Shown piece after piece: positions 44,420-56,105 of a DNA stretch of 64,000 nucleotides (positions are counted from its first letter, which is position 1; the number at the start of each line of letters is the position of its first letter). Position numbers and translations under genes: made by a program. The notes under the pieces were generated by a model. That model saw nothing but the letters and a program-made list of their open reading frames with translations, did no database searches and was not told the origin of the DNA. Source of the DNA: Collybiopsis luxurians FD-317 M1 (Eukaryota > Basidiomycota > Agaricomycetes > Agaricales > Omphalotaceae); contig KN834749.1 of the NCBI GenBank assembly GCA_000827265.1, positions 981,500 through 1,045,499 of the forward strand. The letters are read 5' to 3'.

Positions 44420-45501
44420 TCAAGCAGCTTGAACCAGATAACTCTTTCGAATTTTTCCAATATCATCGTCATTCAAATTCAAGAACTGCTTGAAATAAAG
44501 CTCTGCTCCGCCGTATTTTTCTTGAATGAGCTGCAATGTCGCAGCCATTGTTTCGGGCCTGAATGGTTCAAAGGGTCAATATCAGATACTCCAAAAGAAA
44601 AAACTGTTTCCTTGTTGACTTACTTCGATGACCCCATATTGGTCGCTCCCTTCCAGTTTTCCCGGAATACTTGCATCTTTTCCAGCTTCTTGGTAAGTAG
44701 AGGTAATGCAGGAGCAAGTCCGATAGTTGTCAGGGCATATTCTTCCACAATCTGAGAGTCCTCTACGCCCAGAATCTGTTGTAGGAACTCAAGTCAGTTA
44801 TTATAAACCCCAACTTTGCGAAGACGGATCACCATCATCAACAGAGTTATAAAAATTCCTGTCCGATCCTTGCCCGCTGCAAAGAGTAAGGAACATAGAA
44901 GCAAATCCTCGGAATAAAACTAACCGGTGCAATGAACAAGACAAGGTCGGTCTGGATGATCTCTCAGATGTAGAAAGACCTTCCGAAACGCTTCCGCGGC
45001 CGTTTCCAAAATTTCTTGGTAAAGAGTCAAGAATGCCTATCAAAAGTCAAAACTTCAAACAAATGGAACCTAAAATGGCTACTCACGTCAAGTTCGTCGG
45101 TCTCCCATTTCTTTAGTCTAAAGCTGCCAGTAAGCACAAGGACTTGATATCCACATCGACCAGACCACTTACCGTATTGCAATACTTACGGGGTCAAACG
45201 AGTTTTGGATTCCGGCTGGAGCGCGTATAATCTCGACACCTTCAATGCCGGGCGTTTCAGAGTCATAGTTTTTAATTTCATTGTCTGCGCGAAAGTCGAA
45301 GACAGTATGAACTCCCAAATGTGCGAACTGCTCTCTGCCCTTCTTCGTGATACCCGAAACATCTCCGGAGCGATATATGATATTGTGCTTGACCATCTGG
45401 CCGGTTTGAGTGGAGTTTCCACCGACAGAACGCAGGTTTATGACTCCCTCGACTTCAACAAAGGGAGGGGAAGGAAGACGCGAATCGAGAGCTACGACCA
45501 T
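44420..45501 (-). CDS. Protein tyrosine/dual phosphatase, Y_phosphatase3 family
   Basis: The start is the ATG at 45499-45501 (MVVALDSRLPSPPF). The N-terminal signature is INLRSVGG with IYRSGDVSGITKKG and VHTVFDFRADNEI, typical of PF13350 phosphatases. The catalytic P-loop is split by an intron: TGCACCG|GTTAGT to TGCAG|CGGGCA gives HCTAGKDRTG, the active CX5R(T/S) loop with its family Lys-Asp. Two more introns lead to ILGVEDSQIVEEYALTT, MQVFRENWKGATNM and a C-terminal KPETMAATLQLIQEKYGG. The stop TGA is at 44420-44422. All catalytic residues are present, so an active enzyme is expected. Substrates in fungi are unknown; related enzymes act on phosphotyrosine or phosphoinositides. Confidence 0.9.
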
Positions 45502-46809
45502 ACTGTGTAAGGGATTCGGGAAGAGGAAGAGTTGCACTAAATAGGAGATGTCTGACCCCAGTATTTATGGCCGAGATAAGCGTACGGAGGGGATTTACCG
45601 AAGACAATAAATACGAAACGGCACTTGACAATCAAGTATTAGTCTCCCCGCCGCTCGGACTAAGTTGGCGTGCCCATTGGGAATAAAACTTTAGTCAAGC
45701 GCAAGGTACCATTTGTCCACACGTCAAATGTTTGCATAAGTACCGTACCCTACGGTGCCTATACCGTACTGCCTGATGACGGACGGCATGGTCAAAGCTG
45801 GTAATATCGAGAAGAGGCGATTGGCAGATTGACATGTAAAACATATCAACCGCACATCGACAGCGGAGTCGCGACCAGGTCTCCCTACTCCTTTAATCCG
45901 AAAGTTAACGGTGCTTCATCGAAAGACCTCGACGCTTTCGAGCGCGGGAAACTCTGATACAATAAGAAATCAATGCCTGGCTCCACCGCTCCCAGGGAAA
46001 GCCGAGATTCATTGCGAGAAGATGTCGTACTAAACAGATTAAGAATCTCGTCAGAAACGATATGGATTCACGAGGATCTGCGCATTGAAAGACCTGTAAA
46101 AACCGCGGCCTTCGTCTTCGTCTGCATTATCGTCTGGCCGTCTCGCTTCGAGCGACCCTGGCCCGCCCGTTTCGCCCTTGCAGGGTTAGCCTGCTCGACA
46201 GGCTTTTCCGTTCTATAACAAGCTTCGGGAGCGCTCGCAGGCTTGCTAAACCCGAGTCTAGAGGAAGATGCGTGTCAAAACATGGATCGCCATCTCGGAC
46301 GCTAAGAACGTGCATTTTGCACTTCCGTCGAGCAGTGCCTACAACGGGAATGAAGCTCGGCGTTGCCTACAGGCAGGCTGTGTGTAGAACGGTGACAGCT
46401 TGAAGATTCCGCGCTCGCATCTAGCAGATTAAGAAGGGTTTAGTACCCTGCCTGACTCGACCCGAACAAGATTCATGATGTTCTGAGTACTCCAAGGTAT
46501 CACTAAAAAAGATGCGCTCCAGAGTGGGCTACTTTTTTGACAGATTCCAATGGACCAAAAGGTATGACCTCGGCCTCAGCCACTGGAGCAAATGCATTAA
46601 ACACTGACTCCTCGTGAGTCGGAGAGCCTCAAGCATTACGATAAATTCTTACGATACGCTCAGTGGTATTCGAAGGACGTGTTCGCCCAATACTATCAAA
46701 TCTGCCATTAAAATACTAGATACAAACATTATAACGGTGCAATGCATACCCAAGCTGCTCCGGAGAGGCAATATACAGTCATGAAATGGTTTAGCAATGA
46801 TACAAGATA
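45502..46809. other. Intergenic, phosphatase to K+ channel
   Basis: 1.3 kb. A 81-codon frame at 45973-46218 (+) contains ATG but no domain. GC rises locally near 46100-46260 without a recognisable element. It contains the phosphatase promoter and the 3' region of the channel gene. Confidence 0.4.
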
Positions 46810-48523
46810 TCATATCGCTCTTTGTTTTCCTTTGGATTTCGTTTCTAGAACCTCTAAAAGTTTCTTTATCATTGCTCCCTGGGCGTCCACAATGGCGTGT
46901 AGGTCCGATATTTGTTTGCTCAGTTCCCTTTGATTCTGAGCGAGCTTTAGGTTTGACAGATCCCGGTCGGAGCGCACAGGCATTGCACTCCGCAGTTCCA
47001 CAGGTGAATCCAAGTCAAGATCGTCTCCGTGCTCTTGCTAACAAAATGGGATTCAAGTCAGAAGAATGTTGTGATTTCAAAAGTAACACACATACCTGGG
47101 AAGTCATCTTCTCCCAAACTATACTGAACTCGCGGCCGAGAACGAAACTTGGCAGAGCGATGAGGAGTAGTCCAAAAACTAGGAGAGGAAGGGTAACAAG
47201 TCGGCCGAGAAATGAACGAGGAGTGATTTCTCCATATCCGACGGTTGTGATAGCTTCCAAAGATAAGTACAAAACACAGATGTTAACGCTAGCGCAGACT
47301 TACTGACTAGCACGAACCTGGAATGGCAAATATGTCAGGAAGTGTTGACCAATCTGTAATAAACTCACCAGGCCGCAGCGGGAATCGACTAATCATGATT
47401 GGTCAGAATATAAATACCGAGGAATATTATTTGGAAAAAAATCGTGCGTACTGCGAATTGTGTGGGATCTCCGTCTGTGTTGACTGAACGAGAAATCTAT
47501 TAAAATGAGGCATACGTGTCCAAAAAGTACTTACTGAAGGTTTCCAGGGTAGTGTCCCAAGTGCCTCGTTCAGCAAAGTAGCTGGTTCAATATAAGCACA
47601 CCAGTAGGGTGTCGAAACGGCTCGACTCACAGAAGAGTACTGAAAATCGTCAGCACCATGACCACAAAGAACGATATGGCTAGTAATGCATGCTGGGATC
47701 GGCGTACCGAAAGGTACATTACTTCAATAGTTCTAGGTCGAAAATGCTTAAGGGAGGTATATGAGACGAACTAAAAACTCACAAGAGGATAGTATTGTTG
47801 TATCTGAATGGCCGAAATACGCGAAGTAACCTGAACATTCGTAGGATGGAGAATCGGAAGAAAACGGCCTAATTACAGATTCTAGTCAAAGGTCGGATGT
47901 CATGCTCGGAAAAATATCCTAACTGTATCTTGTTGCATGATAATCTCGATGTAGTAGGGAAGCACCGAAAGTAAGTCTATGACTCCGTAAAATGCTAGAG
48001 AGGATGATTTAGCAAAATCATCCAACTTTGAGGTAAAGAATATTCATGCGCACATATCACCCATTTGAACAAACTTCTCAGGTCGGATGAGTGGGCGCAA
48101 CAGCGAGCCAGATATTCCACCGTGAATAGCGCAACCTATCGCTCGAATGAGAGGTCATATCGAGGTTTCTCTGCATTTCCATACCAAAGTTGTCTCTATG
48201 CCGAACCATATCTGAGGATTAATCGAGTGAAAGGCAGGAACTGTTTCAAGCACAGTGACGACGGCAGAGAATAGTATAAAGAATGTCATGAGAAAGTGAA
48301 TAAGGAATGCTCCTGGTGAAGAATTTGGCTGTTCCAGGAGGGCATAGAGTTCCCGTTTCCACAGAGTATGTATGCTTTCGAGTTCAGACAAGTCGTCATG
48401 TTTTGATTGCGAGAATAAGCCGCCGATTTCATGAGGAGATATTCTGGAGTCTTCTACAATGAATCTGAGCGAACTATTGGGAATAGAAGTCCGTAAACGA
48501 GGTAATTCGATGCTTGGAGGCAT
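46810..48523 (-). CDS. Voltage-gated-type potassium channel
   Basis: A plasma- or organelle-membrane K+ channel with a six-segment, one-pore layout. The chosen start is ATG 48521-48523 (MPPSIELPRLRTSI); the frame has no ATG further upstream before a stop. The first exon holds a cytoplasmic region and S1 (FLIHFLMTFFILFSAVVTVL). Several small introns follow through S2-S5. The turret/pore-helix region reads YFAERGTWDTTLETF, and after two introns the pore has LEAITTVGYGEITP, whose TVGYG is the K+ selectivity filter, followed by S6 (LVTLPLLVFGLLLIALPSFVL). After a further intron the C-terminus forms a coiled coil (SKQISDLHAIVDAQGAMIKKL), likely for tetramer assembly, ending at 46810. The S4 charge pattern was not resolved because of the dense introns. 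Confidence 0.88.
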
Positions 48524-48664
48524 GGAAGAAAGAATTGAAGATGCGATCACATGGCCATTAATGGTGAGGTCGTTAGCGCTGGACAAGAGCGCAAATACGG
48601 AAATGGAAATTCAAGTTCTTAATCTGACTCTGGCTATTCCATCTACATAATACTTATCTATAAT

Positions 48665-50319
48665 TTAAAGGCGATAAAAGGCTCGTTCGTACTGATTCGC
48701 AGCCTTCACACGAAGGCCCAGCTGTTCAGCAGCTTCCAAAGGCCAGTGAGGATTACGCATTAAAGCTCGAGCGAGGAATATGATATCGGCCTTGCCTTCC
48801 TGAAGAATTGACTCGGCGAGCTTGGGGTCTGTGATCAAACCAACCGCTCCTACGAAATGCTTTGGACCCGGATTGGCTTTCTTTATTGCTTCGGCGAACG
48901 GAACCTGTAATCAAGTTGTTGAACAAAAGCTTCTCCATCGAATCATATCTATGCTTACCTGGTAACCTGGCCCCGCCTTAATTTTCTGGCTTGACCAATT
49001 GCCGGCCGAGCTGGCATGTACCAGATCCACTCCAAGTTTGTACATCTCTGTAGCGAATATCTTGCTTTGTTCGATCCCAAATTGCTTCCAAACTCCGTCC
49101 TCTTGCTCTGGGCCCTCAGCCCAATCGGTCGCGCTTATTCTAATAAATAATGGTTTATTCCAAGCCGCACGGCAACGTGATATAAGACGCAATGGCCAAC
49201 GAAGACGGTTTTCCAAAGATTGCCCGCCAAATTCATCCGAACGGACATTGGAGAGGGGAGAAACAAACTTGAAAAATATCAGAGTTGAGTAAACGGGAAC
49301 CAATGAAAGATATATGCCTCAGAGATGAGATAGCCATGCGCAGCGTGAATTTCGATAAAATCGTCTGGGTGCAGGCATGTCAGGAGATGAGGAAATATAG
49401 CTTATTAGCGCGACCTACATCCTATCTCTTCGCAGCGTTTAATCGAAGCGAGAAAAGCTTCCTCGATTTCTACCAGCTGTTCTTTGGTGAGTTCTCTCGG
49501 CTTTACATAGTTCTCATTCCAAGCGATCGGACTAGGTGCGACAACTGTTATAACAAGCTGGCGGTTGGACACGAAGAGTTCCAGAAATGAAATCGCGTAC
49601 ACACCTTCATCAGGCCATCCATGTTCTTCCTCTGTAGCAGTGTTCCGAGCGCCGACCCTGTGCTGGACCCAAGGAGTAAACGTAGAGGCCTTTCTCCCTG
49701 CGTGTGCCAATTGAACACCGATCTTGGTCCCTTGAGCATGTGCAAAATTGACAATCCGTTTCAGAGGCTCCATTTGCGAGTCTGTCCAGAGACCCTGCCA
49801 GAGCTTTCAGCCCGGGAATTGGGATAGGTGGTGTGCAACGACTCACAGCATCTTCTGGTGAGATACGACCTTCTGGCAGGACGCTGGTTGCTTCCATGCA
49901 AACAGCACCGACACCCCGAGAAGCCAAGCCCTAAGTCAACTCATTGGGAAATAAGGAAGAAACCGATAATGTAGAAATCGCGTACGCCTATGTGTACAAG
50001 GTGCCAGTCGGTTGCGTGGCCATTATCAGAACTGTACTGGCACATTGGGGCCTGGGAGACGCATGAAAGTTTATCGAACAGAGGTTAGAAAATCCTTACA
50101 GCGAATATACGGTTCTTGAAAGTGACATTGCCTATAGTAATGGGGGTGAAAAGAAGGGGGAGTGGACCGGCATGATCCTGTCATACAAGTCGCTCGATAC
50201 TTATTTTGATTATTATCAAGATGGAGTCTTACTGGATTCAAGGGAGTGCCGATAGGTGGATTGTTGTAAGGGAAATAACCCTGTACGCCAGGCGCAGCTT
50301 CATTGATGAATTTGGACAT
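48665..50319 (-). CDS. Old Yellow Enzyme / NADPH dehydrogenase (YqjM-like ene-reductase)
   Basis: An FMN flavoprotein that reduces activated C=C bonds (alpha,beta-unsaturated carbonyls) with NADPH. The start is the ATG at 50317-50319 (MSKFINEAAPGVQGYFPYNN). Exons give PMCQYSSDNGHATDWHLVH, whose Cys in PMCQYS is typical of the thermophilic/YqjM-like class. Then follow GVGAVCMEATSVLPEGRIS, GVQLAHAGRKAST, the helix RELTKEQLVEIEEAFLAS, IHAAHGYL-type sequence, and SNVRSDEFGGQSLENRLRW, the conserved loop and Arg-bearing segment. The barrel ends with LVHASSAGNW and FLARALMRNPHWPL (phosphate-binding region). The stop TAA is at 48665-48667. At least six introns. It shares a 114-base divergent promoter with the ketosamine kinase. 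Confidence 0.95.
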
Positions 50320-50433
50320 GGTAATGACAAAGAGGTTGAGGATTTCCCATCGTTGAAGGTGGCGATCTGGTTTGTGTGATTGGCCACTAGTTATAAATAC
50401 TGTTGATTGACGTCATACATCCTTCTCTCACTT
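50320..50433. promoter_or_regulatory. Divergent promoter region, OYE / fructosamine kinase
   Basis: 114 bases separate the two divergent ATG codons. A TGACGTCA-like core (TTGACGTCAT) lies at about 50407-50416, 18 bases upstream of the kinase ATG. This resembles a CRE/AP-1-type bZIP site, which in fungi is often linked to stress response. The function is inferred. Confidence 0.5.
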
Positions 50434-51598
50434 ATGCCTTTGCCTTCTGCCATTCAAAGCGAGCTCACAAAGATCGAGCCAGATGCTCAATTTACTGGAT
50501 CATTAGGCGGAAAAGTCCAATCCTCTAATGGAAATGTTTATTTTGTCAAATTGGGGTCTACGAGCGAGGAAGAGCAATATACAGGAGAGGCAGAGTCTCT
50601 CAAGGGAATCAACATCGGCGCTCCTGGCTTGGCTCCTAAGGTGTTCTCCTCGGGAACTTTCCAGGATGGAAAGCCGTATTTCATCTCAGAATACAAGAAC
50701 ATTGGCCATCTCACCGATAGTGGCGCTACAGTTCTCGGGAAAAGGTTGGCAACGGAACTGCATGCCTACAAGAGTCAAGATGGATTTGGATTCTCGGTAC
50801 CCACCTACTGTGGAGCAACTAGAATAAAGAACGGGTGGTGTGATAGTTGGGAAAAGTGCTTTAGTGAAATGATAGGTGACCTCTTGGAAAAGCTTAGAAA
50901 AAAGGGTCGATATCAGGAACTGTGTACAAAAGGCGAGACCATTAGGAAAGAGTAGGTATAGCTATCCTAAAGGACCGATATGGTTCTGAAAAACCTTTCC
51001 AGCATATTTCCGAAGCTGTTGGGTACGTATGAATCTCTTGCGCGAACTAGAATGCTCCAACCTCTCATAGGTCCATTGAAAATTGAGCCTGTACTCCTAC
51101 ACGGTGACCTTTGGGTCTGCAGATGACATTAATTCTTAGTTTGTTTTGTCTCATTCGCATTTGCAGAGTGGAAATGTCGGGCTCGATAGAGCAACAGGAG
51201 AGCCGGTGATATTTGATCCATCTTCGTTCTTTGGTCATAACGAAGCAGAGTAAGCCGGCAGCGAGAATCGGGGGTTTAGGAAGTTTGCTCACGAATACAC
51301 ACTATAGCCTGGCCATTGCTAGGATTTTCGGTGGCTTCCCTCCATCGTTCTTTACCGAGTATCACAAGTATCGTCCCAAGACAGAGCCTAAAGAACAATA
51401 CGAACTACGAGCGGCGGCATATGAACTGTTCCATTACTTGAACCACACGGTTTTATTTGTAGGTTGTTCTCCGGTGTATTTGAGTAGTGTCTAATGCTAG
51501 CTTGATAGGGAGGAGCGTACGAGTCTAGTGCAATGAGAAAGATGGATGTATTGGTCAAGGCCAATTTGAGTGCACGTGCAGGGCTGAGTAACAAGTAA
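50434..51598 (+). CDS. Fructosamine/ketosamine-3-kinase
   Basis: This enzyme phosphorylates ketosamines on glycated proteins so that the sugar falls off (protein deglycation). The start is the ATG at 50434 (MPLPSAIQSELTKI). Family blocks: VYFVKLGS (Lys), FISEYKNIG and NGWCDSWEKCFSEMIGDLL. The open frame appears to stop at 50955, but a 51-nt intron (donor CT|GTGTAC, acceptor CTAAAG|GACCG) joins RYQEL to TDMVLKNLSSIFPKL. A second intron, about 51 nt, leads to LGPLKIEPVLLHGDLW. A third with donor GTCTGC gives SGNVGLDRATGEP. The catalytic loop HGDLWSGN and the IFDPSSFFGHNEAE metal site are intact. The C-terminal LAIARIFGGFPPSFF and YELFHYLNHTVLF are typical. The stop is at 51598. Confidence 0.92.
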
Positions 51599-51779
51599 AT
51601 TGTGTAGTGACTAAACTTTGTTCGTGTTCATCACCTACGACGACCGAGTCTTGACCGGTCTACGTCTTTTCTTCAGTTTTCAGTCACAAAAAAGCACGAA
51701 ATAGATTCAAGAGGGGTTTAAAGAATTTGTTTCGAGCAAAAGCGCTTTAGAACTCTTCCTATATTGTTAACCTTCGACC

Positions 51780-54700
51780 ATGAGTCAAGGTATCTGCTAT
51801 ATTTCTTTTTCTGAGAATGCTGAATTGAACTCTTGTTGAGACATCGATGGAACACAAGACCCTTATGCTTTCGATGACCCCAACTATGGATTGGAAGACG
51901 AGGAAGACGACCAGTATAGCGAAATTACTCAAGAGGATTGCTGGACTGTCATTTCCAGTTTCTTCGAGCAAAAGGGTCTCGTCAGACAGCAGCTAGATTC
52001 TTTCGACGAATTTGTTCAGAACACGATGCAGGAGTTGGTTGATGAAAATTCCGACCTTATATTGGACCAACAAGACCAACATTCTGGACGCGACGGGGAC
52101 ATGACTAGGAGATACGAGATCAAGTTTGGGCAAATTTACCTTTCACGACCGACTGTCACCGAAGCGGATGGCTCCGTCGTTCCTGTCTTTCCTCAGGAAG
52201 CACGTCTGCGAAATTTAACGTATTCCGCTCCGCTATACATCGAGATGTCGAAAAAGGTCATGATTGGACGCGAAGACCCGGATGGCGCTCCTGGTGATAT
52301 GGCTTGGGAGACAGAGCATGTCGGAGGAGAAGATTCTACGAAAGTTTGGATAGGAAAGGTGTGTATCTTTGTATTTTTCGAACATCTAGGTTTTATAATG
52401 CATCTCAAGGTTCCGATCATGCTCCGCTCAACCTTCTGTATTCTTCGTGGATTACAAGACCAGGATCTTTACGACTTGAATGAGTGCCCGTACGACTCGG
52501 GAGGGTATTTCATCATCAACGGTTCTGAAAAAGTGTTGATTGCGCAAGAGCGTATGGCTACCAACCATGTATACGTCTTCGCCAAGGCCCAGCCATCACC
52601 GATCAACTTTTTGGCGGAAATTCGTAGTGCTGTCGAGAAGGGAGGAAAGACTATTAGTCAGTTTCAGGTCAAAATGTTCCATCGAGGCCAGGAGCGGGCG
52701 GTATGTCGCGTCATCTGGAATCTATTGACATGGTGTTTCTCACTTGGTTGTTCAGATGGGTAACGTCATGAAGGCAACCATCCCTTATATCAAGGTTGAC
52801 ATTCCGATCTGGGTCGTTTTCCGTGCGCTTGGTGTCATTTCCGACCGAGATATTCTCGAGCATATCTGCTACGACATGCAGGATGCTCAAATGCTTGAAA
52901 TGCTGAAACCATGTATCGACGAGGGCTTTGTTATCCAAGACCGTGAAGTTGCTCTTGATTTCATCGGTAATCGTGGAACCACAACTGGTCTCTCTAGGGA
53001 GAAACGTATTCGTTATGCGCAGGAGATTTTGCAGAAGGAAATGTTACCACACGTGTCTATGGCGGAAGGCTCAGAGTCCAAGAAGGCGTATTTCTTTGGT
53101 TACATGATTCATCGACTTCTTCTCGCCGCACTGGAACGACGAGAACTTGATGATCGTGACCATTTTGGAAAGAAGAGGTTGGATTTGGCCGGTCCTCTCT
53201 TGGCCAATCTATTCCGAATGCTCTTCCGCAAACTTACCAAGGATGTTTATCGTTATCTGCAAAAGGTACGGTGTTTGTATTTGCGATCCTTCCTTGTTTG
53301 ATTCTGTTTGCAGTGTGTCGAAACTCATAAAGAGTTCAATCCCGCATTGGCTGTTAAACATCAAACCATCACCAATGGTCTCAAATACTCCCTCGCGACC
53401 GGTAACTGGGGCGATCAAAAGAAGTCAATGTCATCTAAGGCAGGCGTGTCTCAAGTATTGAATCGTTACACCTATGCCTCGACGTTGTCTCATTTGCGTC
53501 GATGTAATACTCCGCTTGGGAGAGAAGGAAAAATTGCCAAACCTCGTCAACTGCACAACACTCACTGGGGTATGGTCTGCCCTGCTGAAACTCCGGAAGG
53601 CCAGGCGTGTGGTCTGGTCAAAAACTTGGCCCTCATGTCCTGTATCTCCGTCGGCTCATACTCGGCCCCTGTCATTGAATTCTTGGAAGAGTGGGGTTTG
53701 GAATCACTCGAGGAGAACGCGCATTCTTCTACTCCCTCGATGACCAAAGTGTTCGTCAATGGAGTCTGGATGGGCGTGCATCGTGATCCTGCAAACTTGG
53801 TGAAGACAATCAGGAAATTGCGGAGAAAGGACGATATTAGCCCTGAAGTTTCGGTGGTGCGAGATATCCGAGAAAGGGAGCTCCGTCTCTACACTGACGC
53901 TGGACGTGTCTGTCGCCCACTTTTCATTGTTGAAAATCAACAGCTTGTCCTGCAGAAGAAACACATCAAGTGGCTCCTGAATGGGCAGAACGATGAGGCC
54001 TCCGAGTTTAAATGGGAGCATCTTGTAAAGAGTGGTATTATCGAACTGTTGGATGCCGAGGAGGAGGAAACGGTGATGATCTCGATGACTCCTGAAGACT
54101 TGGAGAATTCTCGACTACAGCAGCAGGGATTAGATCCTCACGAGAATGATGGCGATTTCGACCCTGCTGCTCGACTAAAATCGGGGATAAACGCCCATAC
54201 TTGGACTCATTGTGAGATCCATCCCAGCATGATATTGGGTATCTGTGCAAGTATCATTCCTTTCCCGGATCACAATCAGGTATGCATACCCATTTGATTA
54301 TTGGACAGAGGATCTCACTTCTTTCCATAGTCTCCGCGTAACACCTACCAATCCGCTATGGGTAAACAAGCTATGGGCATCTATTTGACGAATTTCCTCA
54401 TCCGCATGGATACAATGGCGAACATTCTGTACTACCCTCAGAAGCCTCTTGCAACTACCCGATCAATGGAGTATCTCAAATTCCGAGAACTTCCAGCTGG
54501 GCAGAATGCTATTGTAGCCATTTTGTGCTACAGCGGTTACAACCAGGAAGATTCTGTCATCATGAACCAGAGCTCTATCGACCGAGGCTTGTTCCGAAGT
54601 ATCTATTATCGAAGTTACATGGATCTTGAGAAGAAGAGCGGTGTACAGCAGTTGGAAGAGTTCGAAAAGCCGACGCGAGACAACACTTTGCGAATGAAGC

Positions 54701-55881
54701 ACGGGACGTATGACAAGCTGGAGGACGATGGTCTGATCGCACCCGGTACTGGTGTTCGTGGAGAAGATATTATCATTGGGAAGACGGCACCTATACCTCC
54801 TGATAGTGAAGAATTGGGCCAACGTACGCGAACGCATACTCGGCGTGATGTCTCGACGCCACTCAAAAGTACTGAGAGTGGTATCGTCGATCAAGTATTG
54901 ATCACGACGAACTCTGAGGGACAGAAGTTCGTCAAAATTCGTGTTCGCTCTACTCGTATTCCTCAGATTGGAGATAAGTTCGCCTCTCGTCACGGGCAAA
55001 AGGGTACCATTGGAATCACTTACCGACAGGAAGATATGCCTTTCACCGCGGAAGGTATCGTGCCAGACATTATCATCAACCCCCACGCTATTCCTTCTCG
55101 TATGACAATCGGTCACTTGGTCGAATGTCTACTCTCGAAAGTTGCCACTCTCATCGGCAACGAAGGTGATGCTACGCCTTTTACAGATCTCACTGTCGAG
55201 TCGGTATCGATGTTCCTCAGGCAAAAGGGTTATCAGTCTCGTGGGCTGGAAGTAATGTTCCATGGACACACCGGCAAGAAACTGCAGGCGCAGGTTTATC
55301 TCGGCCCTACGTACTACCAGCGACTAAAACACATGGTGGATGACAAAATCCACTCTCGTGCTAGAGGACCTGTTCAGATCCTCACGAGACAACCGGTGGA
55401 GGGTCGTAGTCGAGATGGTGGTTTACGTTTCGGAGAGATGGAGCGTGATTGTATGATATCGCACGGAATTGCTGCGTTCCTCAAGGAGCGGTTGTTTGAG
55501 GCTAGTGATGCCTATCGGGTGCACGTCTGCGAGATGTAAGCTTAGTTGGCTCATCCCTTGGCCTAAATCTAACTGTAATTCTTAGCTGTGGGCTGACTGC
55601 AATAGCAAACTTGAAGAAACAAAGTTTTGAGGTGGGTCATTTATCCTTTTTTCGACATTACCCAATCAAATTCTGATGGCTTTCTGTAAAGTGTCGTGCA
55701 TGTAAAAACAAGACAGCAGTTTCCCAGCTTTACATTCCTTACGCAGCAAAATTGCTGTTCCAAGTAAGCAATTTTTCTGGAAGGCTTGGCATACTTCTGA
55801 CCCCATCTATGCTAGGAATTGCAAAGTATGAATATTGCTGCTCGGCTGTACACAGTCTCTTCCGGACGTATACGGGATTGA
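51780..55881 (+). CDS. RPB2: RNA polymerase II second largest subunit (RPB2)
   Basis: A catalytic subunit of Pol II. The start is the ATG at 51780, giving MSQ before an early intron. The next exon begins near [18 protein letters not shown]. Highly conserved blocks follow in order: [80 protein letters not shown] and [18 protein letters not shown]. The C-terminal zinc ribbon is assembled over three splices: [12 protein letters not shown], then [19 protein letters not shown], then LLFQ into [13 protein letters not shown]. The last exon ends VSSGRIRD at a TGA at 55879-55881. Length and all key motifs match. It is a standard phylogenetic marker gene. Confidence 0.98.
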
Positions 55882-56105
55882 TTCTTATCGATGTATTTTA
55901 TGCTATAGTGCTTACGGTAGATCGTGCAGTGTACTTAATAAAAAAAAACAAGGTGTTAACTGAGTATGTGGGTGCTCGCGAAGAGTCTAGGGCAATCTTG
56001 CGGTATTAAGCTGCAGCCTATCGCTCTAGCAGAGGTAGTACGAAAGAAAAAATACACATAGTTACTCCACAAGTCCACCAATTTTGATTCCATATTAATC
56101 TCATC

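Noticed and set aside
45973..46218. 81-codon + strand frame in the phosphatase-channel gap
   Set aside because: No domain, no splice partners and no conserved pattern. The length is expected by chance in locally GC-rich DNA.
50900..51010. Apparent frameshift/premature stop in the ketosamine kinase
   Set aside because: A 51-nt intron with GTGTAC donor and CTAAAG acceptor joins the two frames without any sequence error, so the gene is intact.
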